Positions 1 to 6,615 of a stretch of DNA of 8,928 bases are shown piece after piece. The DNA lies in contig CAJBBC010000031.1 in NCBI GenBank assembly GCA_903951185.1, forward strand, positions 1 through 8,928, written 5' to 3'. The notes beneath the pieces were generated by a model, which was not told where the DNA came from, searched no databases, and saw only the letters and a list, made by a program, of their open reading frames with translations. Numbering within the stretch: the first letter of the stretch is position 1; every line of letters begins with the position of its first letter. Position numbers and translations under genes: made by a program. This DNA comes from an uncultured Actinomycetes bacterium (GTDB taxonomy: Bacteria; Actinomycetota; Actinomycetes; S36-B12; UBA5976).

Positions 1-731
1 AAGCAACAGCAGCCGAAATTGCAACTGCAGCGAAGTTTCCAGCTGAACTTCATGATCAAGTAATTCCAATTTTGCAACAACTATGGGATGTGTTGATTAA
101 AGAAGATGCAACACTTGTCGAAGTAAATCCACTTGCAAAAACTCCTGAAGGAAAAGTACTTGCGCTAGACGGAAAAGTTACTTTAGATGACAATGCACAA
201 TTCCGCCATCCAACACATCTTGAATTAATCGATAACTCGACAACTGATCCAATTGAGTTACGCGCTAAAGAATTTGATCTGAATTACGTAAAACTTCAAG
301 GTGAAGTTGGAATTATTGGTAATGGTGCGGGGCTGGTAATGTCCACACTTGATGTTGTTGCCTACGCGGGCGAAGAATTTGGTGGCGTTAAACCAGCTAA
401 CTTCTTGGATATCGGTGGCGGTGCCAGCGCACAAGTAATGGCCAACGGTCTGGATATTGTGTTGGGTGATCCAGAAGTAAAAGCAGTTTTTGTAAATGTC
501 TTTGGTGGAATCACAGCCTGTGACGCGGTCGCGAATGGAATTGTGCAAGCAATTGCCATGCTGGGCGAACGCGGTGAACCTGTGACAAAACCAATTGTCT
601 GTCGAATTGATGGAAATAACGCAGCTGAAGGTCGACGGATTCTTGATGAATCTGGAATTTCAGTAATTGAACGGGTCGAGACTATGGACGATGCAGCTCG
701 CCGAGTCGCCCAACTAGCTTCAGGTAAGTAG
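1..731 (+). CDS. sucC: Succinyl-CoA synthetase (ADP-forming) beta subunit, C-terminal part (5' end outside window)
   Basis: The reading frame is open from base 3 and runs 242 codons to TAG at 729-731. The N-terminal part (roughly 140 residues of a usual ~390) lies upstream of the window. SucC pairs with SucD in the cytoplasm to interconvert succinyl-CoA and succinate with nucleotide phosphorylation in the TCA cycle. Visible family motifs are LVEVNPLA, the end of the ATP-grasp half; ALDGKVTLDDNAQFR, the metal-binding stretch; GNGAGLVMSTLD, where the C-terminal ligase domain starts; NFLDIGGGA; and VNVFGGITACD, part of the phosphate site near the subunit interface. The order and spacing match the family, and no frame break is seen. 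An internal TTG at base 72 could be mistaken for a start, but homology continues upstream of it (for example KFPAELHDQVIPIL), so the gene is truncated by the window edge rather than short. It is followed after 8 bases by sucD, so the two are almost certainly cotranscribed. ADP rather than GDP specificity is assumed, not read. Confidence 0.96.
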   Translation, partial: ATAAEIATAAKFPAELHDQVIPILQQLWDVLIKEDATLVEVNPLAKTPEGKVLALDGKVTLDDNAQFRHPTHLELIDNSTTDPIELRAKEFDLNYVKLQGEVGIIGNGAGLVMSTLDVVAYAGEEFGGVKPANFLDIGGGASAQVMANGLDIVLGDPEVKAVFVNVFGGITACDAVANGIVQAIAMLGERGEPVTKPIVCRIDGNNAAEGRRILDESGISVIERVETMDDAARRVAQLASGK

Positions 732-739
732 GAAACGAT

Positions 740-1609
740 ATGGCAATTTTCTTAGATAAGAACAGCAAAATTTTAGTGCAAGGTATGACTGGCTCAGAAG
801 GCACAAAACATACTCGGCGCATGATTGCATCTGGTACAAAAGTTGTAGCCGGTGTAACTCCAGGTAAAGGCGGTCAAGAGGTTGACGGCATCCCGGTATT
901 TAATTCAGTAGGCGAAGCAATGGCAGCAACTGGCGCGAATGTTTCTGTAGTTTTTGTGCCACCTAAATTTGCTAAAGCTGCTGTCATCGAAGCTATTGAC
1001 GCTGCGATTCCACTATGTGTTGTGATCACTGAAGGAATTCCAGTACACGATACTGCGGCATTTTTTCAATACTCCGAAAACAAAGGCACCACTCGCATAG
1101 TTGGACCAAACTGTCCAGGCTTAAATAGTCCAGAGCAATCGAATGCTGGAATTATTCCTGGCGACATAACTAAAAAAGGCCGAATTGGTTTAGTTTCCAA
1201 ATCTGGAACACTTACTTATCAAATGATGTTCGAGTTAAGAGATCTCGGGTTTTCGACCTGCGTTGGTATTGGTGGCGATCCAATTATTGGCACCACACAT
1301 ATTGACTGCTTAGCGGCATTCCAAGCCGATCCTGACACAGACGTAATTGTGATGATTGGTGAAATTGGCGGTGATGCAGAAGAACGAGCTGCTGCATACA
1401 TTAAAGATAATGTGACTAAGCCAGTCGTTGGTTATGTTGCTGGTTTCACTGCACCTGAAGGTAAAACTATGGGTCACGCAGGTGCAATTGTCTCAGGTTC
1501 AAGTGGCACAGCTGCTGCCAAACAAGAAGCGCTTGAAGCCGTTGGTGTTCGGGTTGGAAAGACACCGAGCGAAACAGCGCGCTTAGTACGCGAATTAATC
1601 AGTAAATAG
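740..1609 (+). CDS. sucD: Succinyl-CoA synthetase alpha subunit
   Basis: This 289-residue protein is full length for the family. It carries the CoA-binding Rossmann domain and the catalytic histidine of succinyl-CoA synthetase, and works as a complex with SucC in the TCA cycle. The N-terminal half contains VQGMTGSEGTKHT (about residues 13-25) and GVTPGKGG, which form the CoA site, then VVITEGIPVHD and GPNCPG. The C-terminal ligase domain contains GHAGAIVSG. The histidine there is residue 246, the same number as the phosphohistidine of the E. coli enzyme. The ATG at 740 follows the sucC stop by 8 bases, with a GGA-type ribosome site (AGGAAA, about 730-735) overlapping that stop, which fits translational coupling. 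A strong terminator begins 11 bases after the stop. Nothing in the sequence looks abnormal. Confidence 0.97.
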   Translation: MAIFLDKNSKILVQGMTGSEGTKHTRRMIASGTKVVAGVTPGKGGQEVDGIPVFNSVGEAMAATGANVSVVFVPPKFAKAAVIEAIDAAIPLCVVITEGIPVHDTAAFFQYSENKGTTRIVGPNCPGLNSPEQSNAGIIPGDITKKGRIGLVSKSGTLTYQMMFELRDLGFSTCVGIGGDPIIGTTHIDCLAAFQADPDTDVIVMIGEIGGDAEERAAAYIKDNVTKPVVGYVAGFTAPEGKTMGHAGAIVSGSSGTAAAKQEALEAVGVRVGKTPSETARLVRELISK

Positions 1610-1620
1610 TTTGAAATAAG

Positions 1621-1665
1621 CGACATCCACTAAGAACGGTCGTTCTGGTGGGTGTCGTTTCTATA
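1621..1665 (+). terminator. Rho-independent terminator of sucCD
   Basis: The outer arms are CGACATCCAC (1621-1630) and GTGGGTGTCG (1648-1657). They pair over ten positions with one G-U wobble. The inner arms AGAAC (1633-1637) and GTTCT (1642-1646) pair perfectly around a four-base loop. A short T-rich, then TA-rich run (TTTCTATATAT) follows. The position directly after sucD and the long stem make termination of the sucCD transcript likely. The tail is less U-rich than an ideal terminator, so some read-through into the next gene is possible. Confidence 0.85.
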
Positions 1666-1696
1666 TATAAAGGTAATACCCTGACACCATTTTCTT

Positions 1697-2992
1697 GTGT
1701 CTAATCCAAAACGCAGGAACTTTGTTGATGAAGACCTGCAATGGCGTAAACCTGAATTCGAATCACATATAAATAAATATCCATTCGGATTAGCGAGTTT
1801 AATTGCGGGCAGTGCTGCCGCAATTATTGGCTTAATGATTTCATTTGTTTTAGTAATTTTGATTTGGCTTTTAGCAGCCCATGGTACCGAGTCCACTATT
1901 CAAGTTGTTCGAGCTGCAGCAATTGCTTGGCAAGGAGCGCAGTTAGTCCCAATTGAAATAAGCGGGATTGCGATTGGCATTCTGCCTTGGGGTTTCTTAA
2001 TTATTCCAATCATTGCCCTTTGGAAATCTTTACACTGGGCATTAAAAAGTGCCCAACCAAGTGATGGCAGAAAATTCTTCTCGATAGCTACATATTTTTC
2101 ATTAACTTATGGATTTTTTAGTTTGGTTATTTCGCTATTGAGTTCAACTGAGGATCTGCGCACCTCTTTTGTCCAGGCTTTTATTCGAACGACAATTTTG
2201 GCAGCACTTGTTTCTATTGTGGTGTTATTTAAATTTGCACCTGCTGCACACAGTTTTTCCGAAAAACTTCCACGAGAATTTGCAATTATTTTAAAACCAG
2301 GTCTAATTACGTTTGCAGTTTTCTTTTTTGTTAGTTCGGTAGTTACAACAGCTGCACTTGTTATGCGCTTTAACGAATTAAAAGCTGTAGCTGGGTTGAT
2401 GGCACCAAATGCACTTGATCAAATATTTCTAATTTTGCTTTGCATTGGATATTTACCAACATTAATAAGTTGGACTTTTTCATATCTGCTAGGTGCTGGA
2501 ATTCACTTAGGTGGTACTTCAGTTATCTCACTTACCTTGGCATCGCCTGGCGCGTTACCAGCTATTCCACTTTTATCGATTTTGCCAAGTTCAGTTTCAA
2601 TTTGGACAAAGTTGTTAATTACAATTCCAATCCTGATTGGAGTCTTGATTTATTTCTTGATTCCACGTGAACATTGGAAAGCTCAAGGCGAAAATTATGC
2701 TGATGCTCTGGCGGGAATAGTACGTATTTCTGAAGTTATCCGAATATTACTTGCCACTACAGTCTTGGCAATTTTCACTTTTTTAATCACATTCTTTTCA
2801 AGTGGATCCCTCGGCACCGATTATTTGATATTCATTGGTCCAAATCCAGTAACAGCCGCAGCTTGGATATATTTAGCTGTTGGTAGTGCAGCTTTATTAA
2901 CTTTAGTTATGCCTAGACTTGTGCTGACTATTTCGCACTTAAGTTCAAACCGTCAACAAAACAAACTCAGCCGGTTAGCTAATTCAAAATAA
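1697..2992 (+). CDS. PerM/DUF6350-family multi-pass membrane protein
   Basis: This 431-residue protein begins with about 30 polar residues, then has roughly nine to ten hydrophobic segments: for example about residues 31-62, a paired stretch around 75-120, and the last two near 350-420. It has no signal peptide or soluble enzymatic domain. It lies between sucD and purN, exactly where Mycobacterium tuberculosis carries perM (Rv0955), whose product supports cell division under stress. Size and topology also fit that family, but individual residues are poorly conserved, so the assignment rests mainly on synteny. The start is a GTG at 1697: an in-frame TGA at 1682-1684 excludes anything upstream, and the next in-frame ATG is about 46 codons in. 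No Shine-Dalgarno sequence is seen. TATAAA at 1666-1671, in the tail of the preceding terminator, is a possible -10 element and would give a very short leader. A role in cell division is inference; transport cannot be excluded. Confidence 0.75.
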   Translation: MSNPKRRNFVDEDLQWRKPEFESHINKYPFGLASLIAGSAAAIIGLMISFVLVILIWLLAAHGTESTIQVVRAAAIAWQGAQLVPIEISGIAIGILPWGFLIIPIIALWKSLHWALKSAQPSDGRKFFSIATYFSLTYGFFSLVISLLSSTEDLRTSFVQAFIRTTILAALVSIVVLFKFAPAAHSFSEKLPREFAIILKPGLITFAVFFFVSSVVTTAALVMRFNELKAVAGLMAPNALDQIFLILLCIGYLPTLISWTFSYLLGAGIHLGGTSVISLTLASPGALPAIPLLSILPSSVSIWTKLLITIPILIGVLIYFLIPREHWKAQGENYADALAGIVRISEVIRILLATTVLAIFTFLITFFSSGSLGTDYLIFIGPNPVTAAAWIYLAVGSAALLTLVMPRLVLTISHLSSNRQQNKLSRLANSK

Positions 2993-3024
2993 CGCCTCAG
3001 CGATCAAGTATTTCGCTATCTTTG

Positions 3025-3030
3025 TAGACT
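3025..3030 (+). promoter_or_regulatory. Candidate -10 element for a leaderless purN transcript
   Basis: TAGACT fits the TANNNT pattern of actinobacterial -10 boxes. It ends exactly six bases before the purN GTG, so transcription would begin at or near the start codon. No Shine-Dalgarno sequence lies in the bases before the GTG. There is no convincing -35 box at the right spacing, so this remains a candidate based on position and motif only. Confidence 0.4.
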
Positions 3031-3036
3031 TAGTAA

Positions 3037-3618
3037 GTGTCTGGATTCCGCATTACCGTACTTGCCTCAGGTACAGGATCGCTTTTCCAAGCGTTAATTG
3101 ATAACCAAAACATCCACAACGCAAAAATAGTTGGCTTAATTTGTGATCGAGATTGCCCCGCTCTTGAGCGAGCGGCTGCCGCAAAAATTCCAGCGCAAGT
3201 TACTGCCACCAATTCTGATAAAACTAGTTGGGATTTAGATTTACTTAAAACTCTTGACAATTATGAATCGGATTTAATTATTTCTGCAGGTTTTATGCGT
3301 TTAATCGGCCAAGCAGTTTTGACTAAATATGAGGGTCGAATAATTAATACACATCCAGCACTATTGCCTAATTTTCCTGGGGCTCATGCCGTTCGGGATG
3401 CTTTGGCAGCAAAAGCGAGCATTACTGGAAGCACTATTCACTTTATAGATAGCGGTATAGATACTGGCGAAATTATTACTCAACGCCAAGTTGAGGTATT
3501 TTCCGGGGATACCGAAGACTCGCTACATGAGCGGATTAAAGTAGTTGAGCGAGAACTGCTGGTCAAAGTTGTTTCTGATTTTGTGTCTGGAAAGATTAAA
3601 ACTAGACCGAGGAGTTAG
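3037..3618 (+). CDS. purN: Phosphoribosylglycinamide formyltransferase (GAR transformylase)
   Basis: PurN transfers a formyl group from 10-formyltetrahydrofolate to GAR, the third step of purine synthesis, in the cytoplasm. The 193-residue protein is slightly shorter than E. coli PurN (212). It opens with the phosphate-binding loop LASGTGSLFQALID, then has VGLICDRDCPALERAA, AGFMRLIG (folate pocket), NTHPALLPNFPGAHAVRDAL and GSTIHFIDSGIDTGEII. The catalytic triad is visible as Asn104, His106 and Asp142, and the 36-residue spacing between His and Asp equals that of E. coli His108 and Asp144. The start is a GTG immediately preceded by in-frame TAG and TAA, so no longer form is possible. There is no Shine-Dalgarno sequence, and a -10-like box sits six bases upstream, suggesting a leaderless message. 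Only two bases separate its stop from the purH start. Confidence 0.96.
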   Translation: MSGFRITVLASGTGSLFQALIDNQNIHNAKIVGLICDRDCPALERAAAAKIPAQVTATNSDKTSWDLDLLKTLDNYESDLIISAGFMRLIGQAVLTKYEGRIINTHPALLPNFPGAHAVRDALAAKASITGSTIHFIDSGIDTGEIITQRQVEVFSGDTEDSLHERIKVVERELLVKVVSDFVSGKIKTRPRS

Positions 3619-3620
3619 TT

Positions 3621-5210
3621 ATGAGTGATCAGCGCAAAATAAAGCGTGCTCTAATTAGCGTTTACGACAAGTCTGGGTTGACTGAATTAGCTCAAGGTTT
3701 AAATGCTGCTGGCGTAGAAATTATTTCCACTGGAAGCACCGCAAAAACAATTTCCCAATTAGGTATTCCAGTTATTGAAGTAAAGGATGTAACTGGATTT
3801 GCTGAATGTTTAGATGGGCGCGTTAAAACTTTGCATCCAAATATTCACGCAGGTTTATTAGCCGACTTAAGAAAACCTGAGCACATTAAACAACTTGCCG
3901 ACTTACGTATTACCCCATTTGAGCTGGTGGTAGTAAATCTTTACCCCTTTACACAAACAGTTGAATCTGGTGCATCAATTGAAGACTGTATTGAGCAAAT
4001 TGATATTGGTGGTCCGGCCATGATTCGGGGTAGTGCCAAAAACTATGCGAATGTGGCCATCGTGGTAAATCCAGATAATTACCCAGCGGTTTTAACTGCA
4101 GTAACTAATGGCGGCTTTGCGCATGATCAGCGAGCCGAGCTAGCCAGCACAGCTTTTGCGCATGTAGCTCAATATGACACCGCGGTAGCCATGTGGTTAG
4201 CCAATAAAGTAGCAAAAACCGATCAAAAATTTCCTAACTGGATTGGTCAGACCTGGGAAAAGAGTTCTGATTTAAGATACGGCGAGAATCCACATCAAGA
4301 GGCAGCTCTTTATATTTCTAATCAAGTCAATTTAACAAAAACATATGGCGAATCATCCGACCATGGAATTGCACAGGCAAAACAATTACATGGCAAAGAA
4401 ATGTCGTATAACAATTATGTGGACGCCGATGCCGCCAGACGGGCAGCTTACGATCATCCTGAACCAGCTGTAGCAATTATCAAACATGCCAACCCCTGTG
4501 GAGTTGCTATTGGTAGTGACATAACTGAGGCCTATTTATTAGCTCATGCCACAGATCCGATATCTGCATTTGGTGGCGTAATCGCGGCTAATCGAGAGGT
4601 AACTCTTGAGATGGCGCAGGCTGTTACAGAAGTTTTCACGGAAGTAATAATTGCGCCATCCTATTCGCCAGCTGCGGTTGAATTACTTTCAAAAAAAGAA
4701 AGTATTCGAATTTTGGTAGCTGATGATGTTGCTAATGAATTTAGCCAAGAAATACGGCCAGTCTCAGGCGGATTATTACTTCAACAATCAGATCAATTCC
4801 AAGCAAGTGGTGATAACCCATCTAATTGGAAATTAGTTAGTGGACAGCCAGCCGATTTAGAAACTTTGCGAGATTTAACATTCGCATGGCGGGCAAGTAG
4901 GTGTGTGAAATCAAATGGAATTTTATTGGCAAAAAATGGTGGCGCTGTAGGAATTGGGATGGGGCAAGTTAATCGTGTGGATTCCTGTCGTCTGGCAATT
5001 TCACGTGCTGGTGATGATCGCGCCAAAAATAGTGTGGCTGCTTCCGATGCCTTTTTCCCTTTTGCCGATGGCTTACAAGTTTTGCTTGCCTCGGGTATAA
5101 AAGCAGTTGTGCAACCTGGCGGATCAGTGCGGGATAGCGAAGTTATTGCGGCAGCCGAGCAGGCTGGAATCACAATGTACTTCACTGGAACTAGGCACTT
5201 TTCGCACTGA
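3621..5210 (+). CDS. purH: Bifunctional AICAR transformylase / IMP cyclohydrolase
   Basis: PurH performs the last two steps of IMP synthesis: formylation of AICAR with 10-formyltetrahydrofolate, then ring closure. The 529-residue protein is full length. The N-terminal IMP cyclohydrolase domain, of the methylglyoxal-synthase-like fold (about residues 1-150), shows ALISVYDKSGL, STGSTAKTI, VTGFAECLDGRVKTLHPNIH and IDIGGPAMIRGSAKN. The C-terminal transformylase domain shows LRYGENPHQ, the catalytic Lys-His pair in IIKHANPCGVA (residues 288-289), DPISAFGG, VKSNGILLAK, GQVNRVDS, ASDAFFPFADG, QPGGSVRDSEVI and the terminal TGTRHFSH. A good Shine-Dalgarno sequence, GAGGAG (3609-3614), lies inside the end of purN six bases before the ATG, so purN and purH are tightly coupled. 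The stop shares one base with the next gene's ATG. Confidence 0.97.
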   Translation: MSDQRKIKRALISVYDKSGLTELAQGLNAAGVEIISTGSTAKTISQLGIPVIEVKDVTGFAECLDGRVKTLHPNIHAGLLADLRKPEHIKQLADLRITPFELVVVNLYPFTQTVESGASIEDCIEQIDIGGPAMIRGSAKNYANVAIVVNPDNYPAVLTAVTNGGFAHDQRAELASTAFAHVAQYDTAVAMWLANKVAKTDQKFPNWIGQTWEKSSDLRYGENPHQEAALYISNQVNLTKTYGESSDHGIAQAKQLHGKEMSYNNYVDADAARRAAYDHPEPAVAIIKHANPCGVAIGSDITEAYLLAHATDPISAFGGVIAANREVTLEMAQAVTEVFTEVIIAPSYSPAAVELLSKKESIRILVADDVANEFSQEIRPVSGGLLLQQSDQFQASGDNPSNWKLVSGQPADLETLRDLTFAWRASRCVKSNGILLAKNGGAVGIGMGQVNRVDSCRLAISRAGDDRAKNSVAASDAFFPFADGLQVLLASGIKAVVQPGGSVRDSEVIAAAEQAGITMYFTGTRHFSH

Positions 5211-6232
5211 TGAAAACAACTAAAGATCAAAAAATTAATCCATGGCACTTATTAATTGGCCTGCTCGTTTCAACTTTTAATAGTTCACAAGCTCGTGTAA
5301 ACGGTGAACTCGGTGCAGTTTTAGATAACGCCATTGTGGCAGCGCTTATTTCCTTTGGCTCAGGGTTGTTTATCCTGTTTATTGGTTTGATTTTTTCACG
5401 AACTGCTCGGACTGCTTATCTAAGTGTGCCAACTCTAATTCGCACCAAAAAATTAAAATGGTGGCAAACGATCGGGGGTATTGCCGGAGCATTTTTTGTT
5501 ATTGGACAAGGTTTCGTAGTGCCAGTGGTTGGTGTTGCAATTTTTGTTATTGCCGTTGTGGCTGGTCAATCTTGTGCATCGCTATTAGTTGATAAGTATG
5601 GGCTTGGCCCAGCTGGTCCAAAAGCTGTTACTGGATTGCGAATAACAGCTGCAGGGTTAGCAATTGTTGGTGTGGCAATAGCAGTTATCGGTAGGTCACA
5701 TACTGGAAACTTCAATTTACCGATGGTCATTTACATGTTTGTAGTTGGCGCATTTACGTCAGCACAACATGCGATTAATGGGCGAGTAGCGCAAGCTACT
5801 AAACAACCATGGGCCACGACTACATTAAATTTCAGCGTTGGATTAATGGCCTTGCTGGTTATGTTTGGAATTTACAATTTAGTTACGAATGTAGCAATTC
5901 CGATTCCACCAGCTCCCTGGGAACAGCCACTACTTTGGACCGGTGGTTCGATTGGAATCGTATTTATTGTTTCGGCAGTAGTCCTAGTTCGTTCACTGGG
6001 AATTTTAGTTTTTGCTTTAGTTTCGGTGGTGGGTCAGTTATTGGGCGCCGTCTTACTTGATGTATTTTTCCCAACTCCTGGAAATACGGTGACACCACAA
6101 GTTTTATTGGGCGTTGGGATAACTGTTGTTGCTGTTGTTTTGGCTGCATTTCAATCAAATGTTACGGACAGTCAAGACCAAAAAGAGATTTTTGTTCCCG
6201 ATGCAGATCCGTCATCTGTAACAATGGACTAA
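5210..6232 (+). CDS. DMT-superfamily transporter, YdcZ (DUF606) type, two-repeat form
   Basis: This 340-residue integral membrane protein has about ten hydrophobic segments arranged as two homologous halves (about residues 11-161 and 168-315), followed by a polar, acidic tail. The duplication is visible in matching signatures: Gln27-x3-Asn31-Gly32 in the first half and Gln186-x3-Asn190-Gly191 in the second, each preceded by a hydrophobic helix and followed by a helix containing SFGSGL or NFSVGL. This pattern fits the YdcZ branch of the drug/metabolite transporter superfamily, in which single-repeat (~150 residue) and fused forms both exist. The substrate is unknown. The ATG overlaps the purH TGA by one base (TGATG) and lacks a good ribosome site, so translation probably depends on coupling to purH. 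It occupies the position where streptomycetes carry folD, which makes a link to purine or one-carbon metabolism possible but unproven. Confidence 0.82.
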   Translation: MKTTKDQKINPWHLLIGLLVSTFNSSQARVNGELGAVLDNAIVAALISFGSGLFILFIGLIFSRTARTAYLSVPTLIRTKKLKWWQTIGGIAGAFFVIGQGFVVPVVGVAIFVIAVVAGQSCASLLVDKYGLGPAGPKAVTGLRITAAGLAIVGVAIAVIGRSHTGNFNLPMVIYMFVVGAFTSAQHAINGRVAQATKQPWATTTLNFSVGLMALLVMFGIYNLVTNVAIPIPPAPWEQPLLWTGGSIGIVFIVSAVVLVRSLGILVFALVSVVGQLLGAVLLDVFFPTPGNTVTPQVLLGVGITVVAVVLAAFQSNVTDSQDQKEIFVPDADPSSVTMD

Positions 6233-6234
6233 CT

Positions 6235-6501
6235 ATGGAAAATTTGATTCAAAAACAGTGGCCGGCACTTTCTATTTATGTCGGAATACTTCTATCGATG
6301 TTGATTGCCATCGCAGTTGATTTTAGGTTTGGTGCAATTGCACTTTCACTTTGTGTTTTGGGTGCATTTCTTTTCCGACTTTATTTACCTGATGCGCAGG
6401 CAGGTTGGTTGCAATCGCGCCGACGACGGGTTGACTTAACTTTCCTCGCGGCGCTAGGCATCGCCCTATTGATTCTGGCTCTTGTAGTTCCGCATCGGTA
6501 G
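6235..6501 (+). CDS. DUF3017 small membrane protein
   Basis: This 88-residue protein has about three predicted membrane helices (about residues 13-30, 32-50 and 67-86). Between the second and third lies a basic loop, GWLQSRRRRVDLTFLAALG, typical of the DUF3017 family, which in Actinobacteria usually sits just before mdh, as here. No function is established for the family. The ATG follows the transporter stop by two bases with only a weak GGA upstream, so translation is probably coupled. It is likely the last gene of the purine-transporter unit, although no clear terminator follows it. Confidence 0.8.
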   Translation: MENLIQKQWPALSIYVGILLSMLIAIAVDFRFGAIALSLCVLGAFLFRLYLPDAQAGWLQSRRRRVDLTFLAALGIALLILALVVPHR

Positions 6502-6508
6502 CCCACGA

Positions 6509-6536
6509 CTGGCACATTGTCTGCTGAGCGTAGAAT
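6509..6536 (+). promoter_or_regulatory. Candidate promoter of mdh-icd
   Basis: CTGGCA (6509-6514) matches TTGACA at four of six positions. TAGAAT (6531-6536) matches TATAAT at five of six. The spacer is 16 bases. The predicted start of transcription falls at about 6542-6544, which leaves a leader of about 72 bases before mdh. An alternative -35 (TTGACG at 6546-6551) lies inside the palindrome but has no good -10 box at the right distance. Confidence 0.5.
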
Positions 6537-6543
6537 TTAAGTA

Positions 6544-6557
6544 TCTTGACGTCAAGA
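6544..6557 (+). promoter_or_regulatory. Perfect 14-bp palindrome, candidate operator of mdh-icd
   Basis: TCTTGACGTCAAGA is identical to its own reverse complement. It starts at the predicted transcription start of the mdh promoter, a classic place for a repressor site. Flanking TATC and GATA extend the symmetry imperfectly, with a one-base shift. It has no loop, so it is more plausible as a site for a dimeric DNA-binding protein than as an RNA hairpin. The regulator is unknown. Confidence 0.55.
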
Positions 6558-6574
6558 GATATCTGACTAAAGAG

Positions 6575-6593
6575 GTTGAGGTTACTCCTCAGT
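6575..6593 (+). other. Small hairpin in the mdh leader
   Basis: TGAGG (6577-6581) and CCTCA (6587-6591) pair perfectly around a five-base loop. G-U wobbles can extend the stem by two pairs. GAGG at 6572-6575 could pair with the same CCTC, offering an alternative fold. It ends just before the mdh ribosome site and has no U-tract, so it is not a terminator. A regulatory role is speculative. Confidence 0.3.
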
Positions 6594-6598
6594 TATTC

Positions 6599-6604
6599 GA
6601 AGGG
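6599..6604 (+). promoter_or_regulatory. Ribosome binding site of mdh
   Basis: GAAGGG lies 11 bases before the ATG at 6616. An in-frame GTG at 6604 overlaps it and is too close to be served by it. This supports the ATG as the start, although the spacing is on the long side. Confidence 0.55.
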
Positions 6605-6615
6605 TGTTATTTAAA

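Noticed and set aside
258..559. Two overlapping reverse-strand open frames opposite sucC
   Set aside because: Both lie entirely within the conserved SucC ligase domain and their translations show no domain-like pattern.
2999..3017. Short inverted repeat AGCGA...TCGCT between the PerM-like gene and purN
   Set aside because: It has only five pairs with a nine-base loop and no U-tract. It is too weak to call a terminator.
4793..5248. Reverse-strand open frame of 151 codons opposite the end of purH
   Set aside because: It is antisense to strongly conserved PurH motifs, its translation resembles no family I know, and it has no ribosome site. It is a shadow of the coding strand.
6502..6540. Terminator after the DUF3017 gene
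   Set aside because: I found no stable stem with a U-tract here. The region is better explained as the mdh promoter.
6546..6551. TTGACG as the -35 box of the mdh promoter
   Set aside because: No acceptable -10 hexamer lies 16-18 bases downstream. The TTGAC is better explained as half of the palindrome.
6604..6615. GTG at 6604 as the start of mdh
   Set aside because: It adds only MLFK before the usual N-terminus and overlaps the GAAGGG ribosome site, so the ATG at 6616 is preferred.
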